The position numbers were made by a program, and so were the translations under genes. This document shows, one piece after another, positions 35,117 to 42,817 of a DNA stretch of 64,000 bases. The first letter of the stretch is position 1; each line of letters opens with the position of its first letter. Origin of the DNA: Sorangium cellulosum So0157-2 (GTDB lineage Bacteria > Myxococcota_A > Polyangia > Polyangiales > Polyangiaceae); assembly GCF_000418325.1 (NCBI RefSeq), contig NC_021658.1, forward strand, positions 9,934,001 to 9,998,000, written 5' to 3'. Below the pieces are notes generated by a model, which made no database searches, had not been told where the DNA came from, and worked only from the letters and a program-made list of their open reading frames with translations.

Positions 35117-36205
35117 GTGTCTACAAAGCGCATGAAGGGATGGAGCTGCTACCCGATCTGGGGCATCGAACTTGCCGACAACGCAATAGGCTTGGAGAAG
35201 CCCATTTTCGGTGACGCAACGCTGGTCACGCGCGCGTACGTGCAGACGTTTGCGCCAGCCGATCCGGTGGCCGCATCGATGCTCTCCGGTGGCGGTGTGC
35301 GCCAAGCGCTGGATAAATCGAGCTTTGCTGGCTCTGCGCCAATTGAACGGTTGATCGACATTCCACCGGGCGCATTTATCGCTGTCCGCCGCTCCAAGCC
35401 AGAAGACGCAGTGCGATACGCCGAGAGTGTTCGCGCGCTACTCACTGCGACATCGGTGCTAACGTCGGGTCAAGGCAAAGGATTCGCCATGACTCCGCTG
35501 CCACTTCACTGGGCCGCAGTTCCATCATACGTCCGCCTGAATCAGGCTGGGCAGCTTCAGATCGATTATCATATGGTGGTGAACAATTTTATTCACCTGC
35601 AACCAATCCGCGTTACGCATAAACAGCTTCGCGACTCGTGGAACAGCGGGTCTACAATTCAAGGAAGCTGGACCATTTCGCGCGAGCACGCGCTGAGTAA
35701 GGCATTGATTGGCGATTGGGGCTCGCTGTCGCCGCTTCGAAGACGAGTCCGTGGCGCGGCATGCACGCTCGCTCGTGCGATGGAGTCGACCGATCCGACG
35801 CTCTCGACTTTGTTCACCGTGGTCGCGCTGGAGAGCCTGCTGAAAGAGGGCGCCTCCGGTTTTGCAGAGATGGCAGAACTGGCGGCGTGCATCTTTGAAG
35901 GACCTAACGGGCCAGCGGATATTGCTCGATTGTTTGGGAACCGGCACAAAGTCGCACATGAAGCAATATCGCCCGCTGGCACTGCAGATCATGCAAAGGA
36001 GATCTTTGCTGCTTGGGCTCTCGTATTCCTTGCCGCAATGTCGGCTGAGGCGCTTACTAGCCCAGCACAGCTACTCGAACATTTGCGAGGCCGGGTTCTC
36101 GCGCGACGTATTGCCAAGCGCCTTCGGGAGAACGGGCGCACCGACCTGGCGGCCGAGGTCGAGAATGAGGCTAAGCAACTGCCAAAAAAAGGGCCCACGA
36201 GCTAA
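35117..36205 (+). CDS. HEPN-like (Apea-type) protein, cassette 1
   Basis: A 362-residue protein with markedly lower GC than flanking genes. The C-terminal half is helical and carries FTVVALESLLKEGASGFAEM, then FGNRHKVAHEA, an Rx4H motif as in HEPN ribonuclease/Apea-like domains. The N-terminal half (IWGIELADNAIGLEKPIFGD) resembles the region before HEPN in Apea-like proteins. Starts at the GTG 35117 or ATG 35132 are both open. The stop lies 45 bases before the attC. An RNA-cutting defence role is inferred from the family. Confidence 0.75.
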   Translation: MSTKRMKGWSCYPIWGIELADNAIGLEKPIFGDATLVTRAYVQTFAPADPVAASMLSGGGVRQALDKSSFAGSAPIERLIDIPPGAFIAVRRSKPEDAVRYAESVRALLTATSVLTSGQGKGFAMTPLPLHWAAVPSYVRLNQAGQLQIDYHMVVNNFIHLQPIRVTHKQLRDSWNSGSTIQGSWTISREHALSKALIGDWGSLSPLRRRVRGAACTLARAMESTDPTLSTLFTVVALESLLKEGASGFAEMAELAACIFEGPNGPADIARLFGNRHKVAHEAISPAGTADHAKEIFAAWALVFLAAMSAEALTSPAQLLEHLRGRVLARRIAKRLRENGRTDLAAEVENEAKQLPKKGPTS

Positions 36206-36250
36206 CAAGTCGTGGCAGGGACGCCAATATTCTCCCCGCTCCGCTGTCCC

Positions 36251-36313
36251 GCCCAACCCGCGGCTGCTGCCGACCGCGCCTACGGCGCGGCGGCAGACCC
36301 GCAGTCGTTGGGC
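36251..36313 (+). other. attC recombination site 1
   Basis: GCCCAAC (36251-36257) and GTTGGGC (36307-36313) are perfect reverse complements around an imperfect GC-rich hairpin with a TACG tip. The 63-base length and the RYYYAAC...GTTRRRY ends fit integron attC sites. It follows cassette 1. Confidence 0.85.
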
Positions 36314-36456
36314 GGCCCGCCGGGGTGACCTCCGCCCTGGCTCCCGCTTTCTGCGAACGAGCCGCATGCCTCCGGCCGCCGCGGCCGCCGAGCTGTCGGA
36401 GGCGCGCGTACGTACACGGGCCACTGGACCCCGCTTCGCGTTCGCGGTAACAGACA

Positions 36457-37155
36457 GTGCATGAAGGCTCCTGGAAGGTTCCGAAGGGCCCCCCTGTGCA
36501 ACTCACCGATGACGAGCGGGCGCTCGCCGAGGATATCCGCCAACGGCTCACGACAATCCTGACGAGTCTTCAGCAAAATGCGAAGATCAACCCCAAGGAC
36601 ATCGACGTGATGGGGGCACAGGCTCATAGGCTACACATGTCCTTGAAGGGACACGGCCATGAGCCTCAGCACCATAAGTACATGCTGAAGAACCGTGGCG
36701 TTCCGCCGACGGACCCCGAGTTCTACAAACATGTCCATCCTGTGGAGGACTTGCTGGGATTTCTGGCGAACCAGAACGCGAACGACAACCCTGTAGACTT
36801 GACGATTGGCAAGTCGTTCAGCTTTCCAGTCTACTCGAGGCGCTTTGGGAACGTCGATTCCTATACGGTGACGCGGACCTCGTCCGGATGGACCTTTCAT
36901 CATGTGCAGGACGTTTCCGCCGGTCGTGACGCCCGCGTTGGTGGCAAGAGTGGTACGGGTCTCTTTGCGCTATTGGACCACGACTCGATCAACTACCCCG
37001 AAGAGTTGCCAGGCTATTTCGAGTGGCTCTGGGAGCAGGCAGCCGATAGGGGCCTGGATGCTGCCGAGGTACAAAGCGCGCTCACCGACCTCGCCGACTG
37101 GGTTTCTCTTTGCGAGAAGAACTCCCCCCATGGCGTGTTCGAGTCGTTCAAATGA
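36457..37155 (+). CDS. Unknown protein, first gene of cassette 2
   Basis: A 232-residue protein from a GTG start (an upstream site is not obvious). No known family. An N-terminal helical region (DERALAEDIRQRLTTILTSL) is followed by a His-rich stretch (LHMSLKGHGHEPQHHKYM) and a beta-rich middle (SFSFPVYSRRFGNVDSYTVT). The C-terminus is acidic-helical. No membrane segment. Base composition is low for this genome. It overlaps the cyclase-like gene by ATGA, so they are likely functional partners, possibly effector or regulator. Confidence 0.65.
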   Translation: MHEGSWKVPKGPPVQLTDDERALAEDIRQRLTTILTSLQQNAKINPKDIDVMGAQAHRLHMSLKGHGHEPQHHKYMLKNRGVPPTDPEFYKHVHPVEDLLGFLANQNANDNPVDLTIGKSFSFPVYSRRFGNVDSYTVTRTSSGWTFHHVQDVSAGRDARVGGKSGTGLFALLDHDSINYPEELPGYFEWLWEQAADRGLDAAEVQSALTDLADWVSLCEKNSPHGVFESFK

Positions 37156-37862
37156 GCTCTCCTGATCCGCCTGCGACTGGCGATGCGACCGTGGAGGCCG
37201 GCGTCTCCGCACCTCCGGCTCAAGTGTCTCAGCCCAGCATGCGCCCTGGGACCGTGACATTCATCGACGTCCTCGGATGGAAAGGGATCTGGCTCCGACG
37301 CACTGGTCCAGAGGTTGTCCGACACCTGAAGCATCTCGTGGGCACTGCTGAGAAGATGGTGCGCGGTGCGGATGAGACAACGGTACTGAGCATCTCTGAC
37401 ACGATCGTTCTGCTCACTATTGGCGAGCCCAAGACCGGTCTTCAACTCCATGGCGATGTCACAACCCAGCTGATTTGCGACTCGATCTCTTACGGTCTCC
37501 CTCTACGTGGCGCCACGGCATGCGGCCAATTCTTCGTAGAGTCCCCCTCGATACTGGTTGGACCCGCTGTAGACGAGGCGGCTAGTTGGCATGAGGCCAC
37601 CGACTGGATCGGCGTCATTCAGACGCCGTCCGCATTTCTTGCCTACGACGGGATTGGACCGTGGCGCGAAGACCACGCGCCCGTAAAGGGAGGAGGAGTG
37701 AGACCGTTCAAAATTCCCTGCGTTGATTGGCCCAGAGTGTGGCGCAAGCAGGGCCGCACGCGACAAGAGCTTCAACGATACTTCTCGGCTATGGGGCCGT
37801 TCGATACGTCCGTCGCCACGAAGTATACGAACACCCTGCTGTTTTACGGCGACGATCCTTGA
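37152..37862 (+). CDS. Class III nucleotide-cyclase-like protein, cassette 2
   Basis: A 236-residue standalone domain. VTFIDVLGWKGIW and VLSISDTIVLL give the two metal-binding Asp positions of the cyclase/palm fold. LRGATACGQFFVESPSILVG and PAVDEAASWHEATDWIGVI match the RGxxxxG...GPAxxEA segment of small FIDxLG-type cyclase-like proteins. The N-terminal 45 residues are low-complexity. A Pycsar-like pyrimidine cyclase is one possibility, but I see no TIR or membrane effector; the partner at 36457 would have to play that part. Confidence 0.62.
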   Translation: MSSPDPPATGDATVEAGVSAPPAQVSQPSMRPGTVTFIDVLGWKGIWLRRTGPEVVRHLKHLVGTAEKMVRGADETTVLSISDTIVLLTIGEPKTGLQLHGDVTTQLICDSISYGLPLRGATACGQFFVESPSILVGPAVDEAASWHEATDWIGVIQTPSAFLAYDGIGPWREDHAPVKGGGVRPFKIPCVDWPRVWRKQGRTRQELQRYFSAMGPFDTSVATKYTNTLLFYGDDP

Positions 37863-37889
37863 ACGTCGGTGCCTCCTGGAGCGTAGGCC

Positions 37890-37966
37890 GCCCAACCAGG
37901 GCTTGCAGACCGGCGGTGCCGCGCGCCTCGCGCGCGGCACCGCGGCTGAAGCCCAGGGCGTTCGGC
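37890..37966 (+). other. attC recombination site 2
   Basis: GCCCAAC (37890-37896) and GTTCGGC (37960-37966) match with one mismatch. AGGGCTT and AAGCCC inside them pair, and the centre is a long GCGC stem with a TCG tip. Length 77. It follows cassette 2. Confidence 0.78.
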
Positions 37967-38021
37967 GCCAGAGCGCATAGCCGACGGTTGTTGTCGCCCA
38001 ACACCTGATGCGGGGCGGGAA

Positions 38022-39151
38022 CGCCGCGGGGCAAAGCACGTCGTCGCCGATGTCACCGCGCCACGCCACGAAGTCGCCGGCGGGCGACGGTCGTGGTAGC
38101 GCTGCTCCTGATGGCGAAGGGCAACCGCACGGCGACGACGCGCGAGGTTCGATCCTCGCAGCGACAGCGGCGTGTTCGCGTCTACACCGCCTGGCACCCG
38201 GTGCTCGTCGCGCTCCTGGAGCACGTGCTCCCCGAGGGCTGGTACCAGTGCGTCTCGGAGTTCCAGCTGGCCCGCGAGCCGCTCCGCGTCGACATCGTCA
38301 TCCTCCTTCGCAGCCGTCGCGGAGCCCCCCCCAGGCCGCGCCTGCTCACGAGCGTGGTGGGCGAGGTGGCCGAGCACACGCTCGTGCACTTCAAGGGGCC
38401 GATCGACGAGCTCGAGCGCGACGACGCGCGCATGCTCCTCGCGTACGCGCTCCAGTACCTCGTGGTCGCCGAGATCGAAGCTCCCGCCGCGGTCGCCCTC
38501 CGCGTGCTCGCGCCCCGCCTGACCCCGCGCTTCACCGAGGCGCTGATGTCGCTCGGCTGCACGCTCACACCGACCGGGCCGGGCACGCATGAGGGGCGGC
38601 TCGGTGTCTTCCCGCTGCGGGTGGTGGAGACGGTGCCCGCCAACGCTCGCGAGGGCGAGCATCTGCTGTACACTGTGACCCCTGGGATGGTCGCCGACCC
38701 CGGCGGCATCCCGGCGCTCTCCCCCGAGGAGATCGCGGTGTTCTGGGCGCTCCTGGAGCATGTCGAGCAAGTTCGGCACCCCCTCCCGGGGCAGAGGAAG
38801 CGGCACATGAAGGACGAAAAGCGGGTCGTCGAGAGCTTCGAGCAGGCGCTGGCACGCCTCGTTGCGCGGCTGCCGCCCGAGCAGCGCCTCGCCGGGCTCG
38901 CCCCGGAGCAGGTGCTGCAGGCGTACGCGCCCGAGCAGCGCCTCGCGGGGCTCGCCCCCGAGCAGCGCCTCGCCGGGCTCACCGAGGCGCAGGCGGTGCT
39001 CGCGTTGCCGGACGCGATGCTCCGTGCGTTGTCGGAGGAGTACCTCGCGACGCTGCCCCGCCAAACGCAAGCGGCGATTCAGAAGCGCCTCGGGGCGGCA
39101 TCGGGGCGGCAGCCCGCGCGCCGACGAAAGACGCGCAGCCCTTCGAGATGA
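38022..39151 (+). repeat. Long inverted repeat, right arm
   Basis: Copy B gene and about 70 bases upstream, homologous to 31168-32296 in inverted orientation. Homology starts at CGCCGCGGGG (38022-38031). Confidence 0.85.
38093..39151 (+). CDS. Putative PD-(D/E)XK nuclease-like protein, copy B (cassette 3)
   Basis: A 352-residue paralogue of the gene at 31168 with the same layout: YTAWHPVLVALLEHVLPEGW, SEFQLAREPLRVDIVIL, HTLVHFKGPIDEL, an identical middle, and C-terminal PEQRLAGLAPEQ repeats. Repeat numbers and order differ between copies. Unlike copy A it lies between attC sites 2 and 3. Either a cassette captured it, or it inserted into one: GCCCAAC at 37996-38002 could be an interrupted attC. 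Confidence 0.72.
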   Translation: MVALLLMAKGNRTATTREVRSSQRQRRVRVYTAWHPVLVALLEHVLPEGWYQCVSEFQLAREPLRVDIVILLRSRRGAPPRPRLLTSVVGEVAEHTLVHFKGPIDELERDDARMLLAYALQYLVVAEIEAPAAVALRVLAPRLTPRFTEALMSLGCTLTPTGPGTHEGRLGVFPLRVVETVPANAREGEHLLYTVTPGMVADPGGIPALSPEEIAVFWALLEHVEQVRHPLPGQRKRHMKDEKRVVESFEQALARLVARLPPEQRLAGLAPEQVLQAYAPEQRLAGLAPEQRLAGLTEAQAVLALPDAMLRALSEEYLATLPRQTQAAIQKRLGAASGRQPARRRKTRSPSR

Positions 39152-39208
39152 CGACGGGAGAACGCAAGCCGCGGTGGTGGTCGCGTGATTCGTTCTTCCT
39201 GACCGGGC

Positions 39209-39294
39209 GCCGAACAAGCCAATGCGGCTGCCGGTTCGGGCAACCGCGCTTCGCGCGGCAGCCCGCCCCGCAGCAGATTGGCGAGGCGTTCGGC
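39209..39294 (+). other. attC recombination site 3
   Basis: GCCGAAC (39209-39215) and GTTCGGC (39288-39294) are perfect reverse complements, extended by GC on both sides. The start GCGCCGAACAAGCC is the typical attC left end. The stem centre CCGCGC-TTCG-CGCGG is strong. Length 86. Confidence 0.88.
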
Positions 39295-39439
39295 GCCTTC
39301 GTTGCGGGGCCGTCAGGATGAGTTGCCGAGGATTACGTACTCTGCGGTTGCCGACCGCACCGCCTCGCGGCCCAGCCGAGGCGCATGCAGCGCCGCGCGG
39401 GCCGGGGGCAAGAGCGCTTTCCCGGGGGGCACGACTGGG

Positions 39440-40303
39440 ATGAACAGCCAGAAAGAAAGGGCTGGGGCATCGCGCTTCTGGGTCACCTGCTACACGGACG
39501 CCTCCTTCACCCCAATCGCAGCCGGCTGGGGCGTCTGGCTGAGGTCGACTCGCGGGAGGATCGTGCGGCACGGGGCCTGCCCACCGTATGTCAGCAGCGC
39601 CAACGAGGCAGAACTGGCGGCGATCTTCGCCGGGGTCTACCTGGCGCGGAAGGTGTGGGGCGACGCTGTGCGCGGGCTCGTCGTGTACACAGACAGCCAG
39701 GCGGCTGTTCGCTTTCTGAGCGATGAAGCGCTTAAACCACGCATCCAGCGGAACGCTCCAGCGGTTGCAAGGCTGCGCGAGAGGATCCGGACGTTCTCGA
39801 ACGAGCACGGGATCGAACTGGACCTTCGCTGGGTGAAGGGGCACCAGCGTACGAACACGGTGCGGGCGTACCTGAATGCGCGGTGCGATCAGTTGGCGGG
39901 GGCGGCGCGCGCCGTGGCGCAGAGAAGCGAGAAGCGCACTGTCGCCGAGAAGCGTGGACGGGAGGCGGGGAGCGCCGTCGCCGAGAAGAGCAACGGAACG
40001 CCGAACGCAGGCAAGCCGGGGGTCGAGAGATTGCCGCGGCGGTCGAGCAAGCAAAAGAACCGCGAGCGGAGACATCGAGCCCGCGAGAGGAACCGTGCAA
40101 AGAAGGTCGCCAGCGTCTCCGATCGCGCCAGGCCTCGCGCGTTCGAGCTTCCTGTTGCGTCGGGGCTTGACATTGGGCTGGGGGGCCAATGTGCTCGAAA
40201 TCGTGCACGAAGCAAGAGCGATGATGACGAGCGCGCCGAACAAGCCGTTGCATCGGGCGCCCTGCCCAACTTCGCTCCGTTCAGCAGGGCGATGCGCCGC
40301 TGA
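39440..40303 (+). CDS. Ribonuclease H-like protein with basic tail, cassette 4
   Basis: A 287-residue protein. Residues 10-150 are an RNase H domain: VTCYTDASFTPIAAGWGVWL (first catalytic Asp), NEAELAAIFAGVYLA (Glu), GLVVYTDSQAAVRFL (Asp), LRWVKGHQRTN (His) and NARCDQLAG (final Asp). Residues 155-287 are Arg/Lys/Glu-rich. The ATG at 39440 follows GGGGGG. The frame ends inside attC 4, as often seen in cassettes. It would cut RNA in RNA-DNA hybrids; a role in phage or plasmid interference is speculative. Confidence 0.88.
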   Translation: MNSQKERAGASRFWVTCYTDASFTPIAAGWGVWLRSTRGRIVRHGACPPYVSSANEAELAAIFAGVYLARKVWGDAVRGLVVYTDSQAAVRFLSDEALKPRIQRNAPAVARLRERIRTFSNEHGIELDLRWVKGHQRTNTVRAYLNARCDQLAGAARAVAQRSEKRTVAEKRGREAGSAVAEKSNGTPNAGKPGVERLPRRSSKQKNRERRHRARERNRAKKVASVSDRARPRAFELPVASGLDIGLGGQCARNRARSKSDDDERAEQAVASGALPNFAPFSRAMRR

Positions 40304-40319
40304 ACGGCAGTCGTTCGGC
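40235..40319 (+). other. attC recombination site 4
   Basis: GCCGAAC (40235-40241) and GTTCGGC (40313-40319) are perfect complements, again starting GCGCCGAACAAGCC. GCAGTCGTT is shared with attC 1. Length 85. It overlaps the last codons of the RNase H gene. This is the last attC I can find. Confidence 0.87.
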
Positions 40320-40416
40320 CCGCGCCCGCCATGGGCGACGAGGAGACGGCCCTGGCGGAGCGCGACCGGTTGGGCGAGGCGCTCCTGCCGGAATGACGGA
40401 GGGGTTGCGGCGGGTC

Positions 40417-40436
40417 CGCGGCGCTAGCGCGCCGCG
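40417..40436. terminator. Hairpin at the end of the cassette array
   Basis: CGCGGCGC, loop TAGC, GCGCCGCG, then TTCT on the + strand. It lies between the last cassette and the convergent gene at 40456. Confidence 0.5.
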
Positions 40437-40455
40437 TTCTCGATCCGGCGTGGCT

Positions 40456-41322
40456 TCAGACCGGCGCGCCAGTCGGCTCGACCGGCGGAGGTTCGGGCGG
40501 CGCCGGCTCGTCCGGCGCGGAGGCGGTGCCCCGGCGCTTCGGGCGGAGCCGCCGCAGGGCGTTGCGGAACGAGGCGGCGCTGAAGCGGCGCTTGCCCTCG
40601 GGGATGTCCCAGCAGGCGTTGACGCCGGCGGCGCGCGCCTCGTGCCCGAGCAGCGTGGCATAGGTCACGATGGAGTTGCGGAGCACCATCGCCTCTTCCC
40701 GGTTGCGCAGGCCGAGGATGCCGAGCAGGTCGCGGCCGCTCACCTCGTCGAGCAAGGCGCTGCCTTCGCGCAGGAACTCCTCGGTGAGGCCGACGGGCGA
40801 CAGGCGGGTCTGGTGCTGCTCGGCGAGCCGGAGCAGCATGGCGAGGTCGCTGGTCTCCTCGGTGAGCGTGCCGCTCGTGTTGACGTCGGCGAACTGGTCG
40901 GCGACGTCCGGCTCGAACGCGAACGCCTGGTCGGCGAACGCCTTGAGCCGCGCGCGCCAGGGCCGGCTCGCCTTGATCACCTGGTCGACGGGCCGCACCT
41001 GATAGGCGCCGGTGCGCTTGCCCTCGCCGAACCAGAGGTTCGCCGTGTCGAGGAGCTGGATGGCGGCGCGGAGCAGCGCGCGGCGCTCGGGGCCGTAGGC
41101 CTTGCTCGCGAGCGGCGCCTCGTACTGGACGACGGACAGGTAGAGGTCCCGGAGCTCCGTGAGGGTGGTCGAGATGGGTTGGCTCGGCTCCATGACCTCG
41201 CGGACGATGCGGTCCATCTCGGGGCGCGCGGTATCGAGGAGGGTCCGGAACTCCGCGGGGGTGGCGACCGCGCGGGTCTCCTTCAGGACGGCGAGCTGCT
41301 CTTGCGACAATTCGATTCCCAT
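40456..41322 (-). CDS. Hypothetical helical protein
   Basis: A 288-residue, mostly alpha-helical protein starting MGIELSQEQLAVLKETRAVA, with GGAGG eight bases upstream of the ATG at 41322. It has no signal or membrane segment, and the C-terminus is Pro-rich and basic (LRPKRRGTASAPDEPAPPEP). Heptad-like stretches suggest coiled coil. I do not recognise a family. Convergent to the cassette array; the long upstream region carries a minisatellite. Confidence 0.75.
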   Translation of the reverse strand: MGIELSQEQLAVLKETRAVATPAEFRTLLDTARPEMDRIVREVMEPSQPISTTLTELRDLYLSVVQYEAPLASKAYGPERRALLRAAIQLLDTANLWFGEGKRTGAYQVRPVDQVIKASRPWRARLKAFADQAFAFEPDVADQFADVNTSGTLTEETSDLAMLLRLAEQHQTRLSPVGLTEEFLREGSALLDEVSGRDLLGILGLRNREEAMVLRNSIVTYATLLGHEARAAGVNACWDIPEGKRRFSAASFRNALRRLRPKRRGTASAPDEPAPPEPPPVEPTGAPV

Positions 41323-41531
41323 GAACCTACCTCCATTGGGGTGGCGAGCGGGCAGACGTAGCATGACGGCAGAGCTCGCAGCGACCCACGCGGGCTCCGG
41401 CGATCCGGAGAGCACGACTGCGTCTCCGCGGCGCTGCGCCAGCGCGCCCGGGGGGCGCCCCAGCGCACCGGCGCGTGGGCCCAGCGGGCCGTGAGCGCGG
41501 CCAGCGCCGCCGAGACGGCCGGGAATCGTGT

Positions 41532-41663
41532 CAGCAGGTCCGAGGAGCCGTACCAGCACGTTCGAGGAGCCGCACCAGCACGTTCGAGGAGCCGTACCAG
41601 CACATTCGAGGAGCCGTACCAGCAGATTCGAGAAGCCGTACCAGCACGTTCGAGGAGCCGTAC
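41532..41663. repeat. 22-base minisatellite, six units
   Basis: Units start at 41532, 41554, 41576, 41598, 41620 and 41642 and differ by one to three bases. A seventh is partial. The period is not a multiple of three, so it does not encode a protein repeat. It lies about 210 bases upstream of the gene at 40456. Confidence 0.92.
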
Positions 41664-41999
41664 CAGCGGGTGCTGGCAGGCATCCCGGGGCTGCTGGGGG
41701 AGTCGCCGGGAGGTGCTGGCAGGGAGCCGCGAGGTGCTGGCAGCCCACCGGCCGATGCTGGGCACGGCGCGGCACGTCGCGGGCGTCACGCGCAGCGGTG
41801 CGCACGACGGCGAGTGGACGCAGGCGTGAGAAGCGGTCAGCGCGGAGGCGCCGTACCGGCCGCCGCTCGTGACACCGAAGCCGCGTGGGACGGAACCGGA
41901 TCGCGTCGCCGTGGCGCTCGACGACGGCGCTCTTGAGTTTGTCCGGGCGGGGCGGCGAAGGGTCCCCATCGGGTGCAGCAAGGCGAACAACGCACGATT

Positions 42000-42086
42000 C
42001 TATCCACCACCAAAGACGAGGCCGAGCACGGCCACCGCGATAAGGAGACGAGCTACGAGGCCAGCGCTCTTGGGGCGTTCGCTCAT
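42000..42086 (-). CDS. Possible 28-residue membrane peptide
   Basis: ATG at 42086, product MSERPKSAGLVARLLIAVAV followed by LGLVFGGG. A basic head and one hydrophobic helix give a plausible small membrane protein or toxin-like peptide. There is only a weak AGGCG upstream. Codon use is less GC-biased than the neighbours. Could be chance. Confidence 0.3.
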   Translation of the reverse strand: MSERPKSAGLVARLLIAVAVLGLVFGGG

Positions 42087-42613
42087 GTGTCAATCGCCTA
42101 AGGCTTCGGTGCCTGCTTCGGCATCGGAGGGATGCTTTGGAGGCGTCTCCGTGCACGTCCAGCGCGCCCTGCAGCTCGGCGTCTCGATGTCGGCCCTCCT
42201 CGCAAGGCGACGTGAGCGCCGGCGGGGGGCTGTGCGCGGCGGCGCGCGGGTGGGCGCGATCGAGCACCGAACGAGGTGCCATAAGCTCTCAGGGGGCTTT
42301 ACGTCTCAGGCGCGCCTTGTGTGGCGCGCGACGAGACGTCTCAGAAGGCATGGCCCGAAGTGAGACATGCCGGGTGGTGTTGCATGCGCAAGCTCCGCGG
42401 TCCCCGTCTTGGCGGATGGCCGAGCGCCCACCCGCGCGCCGCCGCGCACAGCCCCCCGCCGGCGCGCGGCTCGGCGCACCCGCCCGGGCTTGGTCCCGCC
42501 CGGCTCGGATCCCTTCCGCGCGATGTTGCAGCGCCGTCGCGCGCGCGTCGCCCCTCCAGCGCATCCTCCCGCCGCTCGGGCCGCCCCGGAGCGTTCGTCG
42601 GCGAGGAGTGCTC

Positions 42614-42817
42614 ATGAATTACGACATCGGCATGATCTGTCAGGCCTGCGGCTGCGTCACCATCTTCCAGGCCGGCACCGACACCCCGCGGCGGTGCGCT
42701 CGCTGCGACGACGTGGACATGGATCCTCCGCCCGCGCCGCCGTCGCGCGAGCGGCCGGCGCGGTCTTGCGGGCGCAGCCGCCGGCCCGAGGCCGCGCAGC
42801 TCGACGGGATGGAGTGA
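42614..42817 (+). CDS. Small zinc-ribbon protein
   Basis: A 67-residue protein. CQACGCVTIFQAGTDTPRRC followed by ARC gives two Cys pairs of a zinc ribbon; the remaining 35 residues are Pro/Arg-rich. AGGAG lies seven bases before the ATG. The stop is immediately followed by the stop of the convergent FAD subunit gene at 42818. Function unknown. Confidence 0.6.
   Translation: MNYDIGMICQACGCVTIFQAGTDTPRRCARCDDVDMDPPPAPPSRERPARSCGRSRRPEAAQLDGME

Larger units (their letters stand above)
41323..42613. other. Long gene-poor stretch
   Basis: About 1.3 kb without a convincing gene larger than 30 codons. It holds the 22-base minisatellite (41532-41663), GGTGCTGGCAG-type repeats to about 41760, a possible 28-residue membrane peptide on the minus strand (42000-42086), and an imperfect inverted repeat near 42300-42335 (ACGTCTC...GAGACGT). 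Open frames here are low-complexity. Confidence 0.6.

Noticed and set aside
37996..38031. Fifth attC suspected at GCCCAACACCTGATGCGGGG
   Set aside because: Only a left core is present; no GTTRRRY partner within a reasonable distance. It may be an interrupted site but cannot be shown.
40330..40395. 21-codon frame after attC 4 (MGDEETALAERDRLGEALLP)
   Set aside because: Clean start and stop but no ribosome site and too short to judge; it contains GTTGGGC only by chance within a CGG-TTG-GGC codon run.
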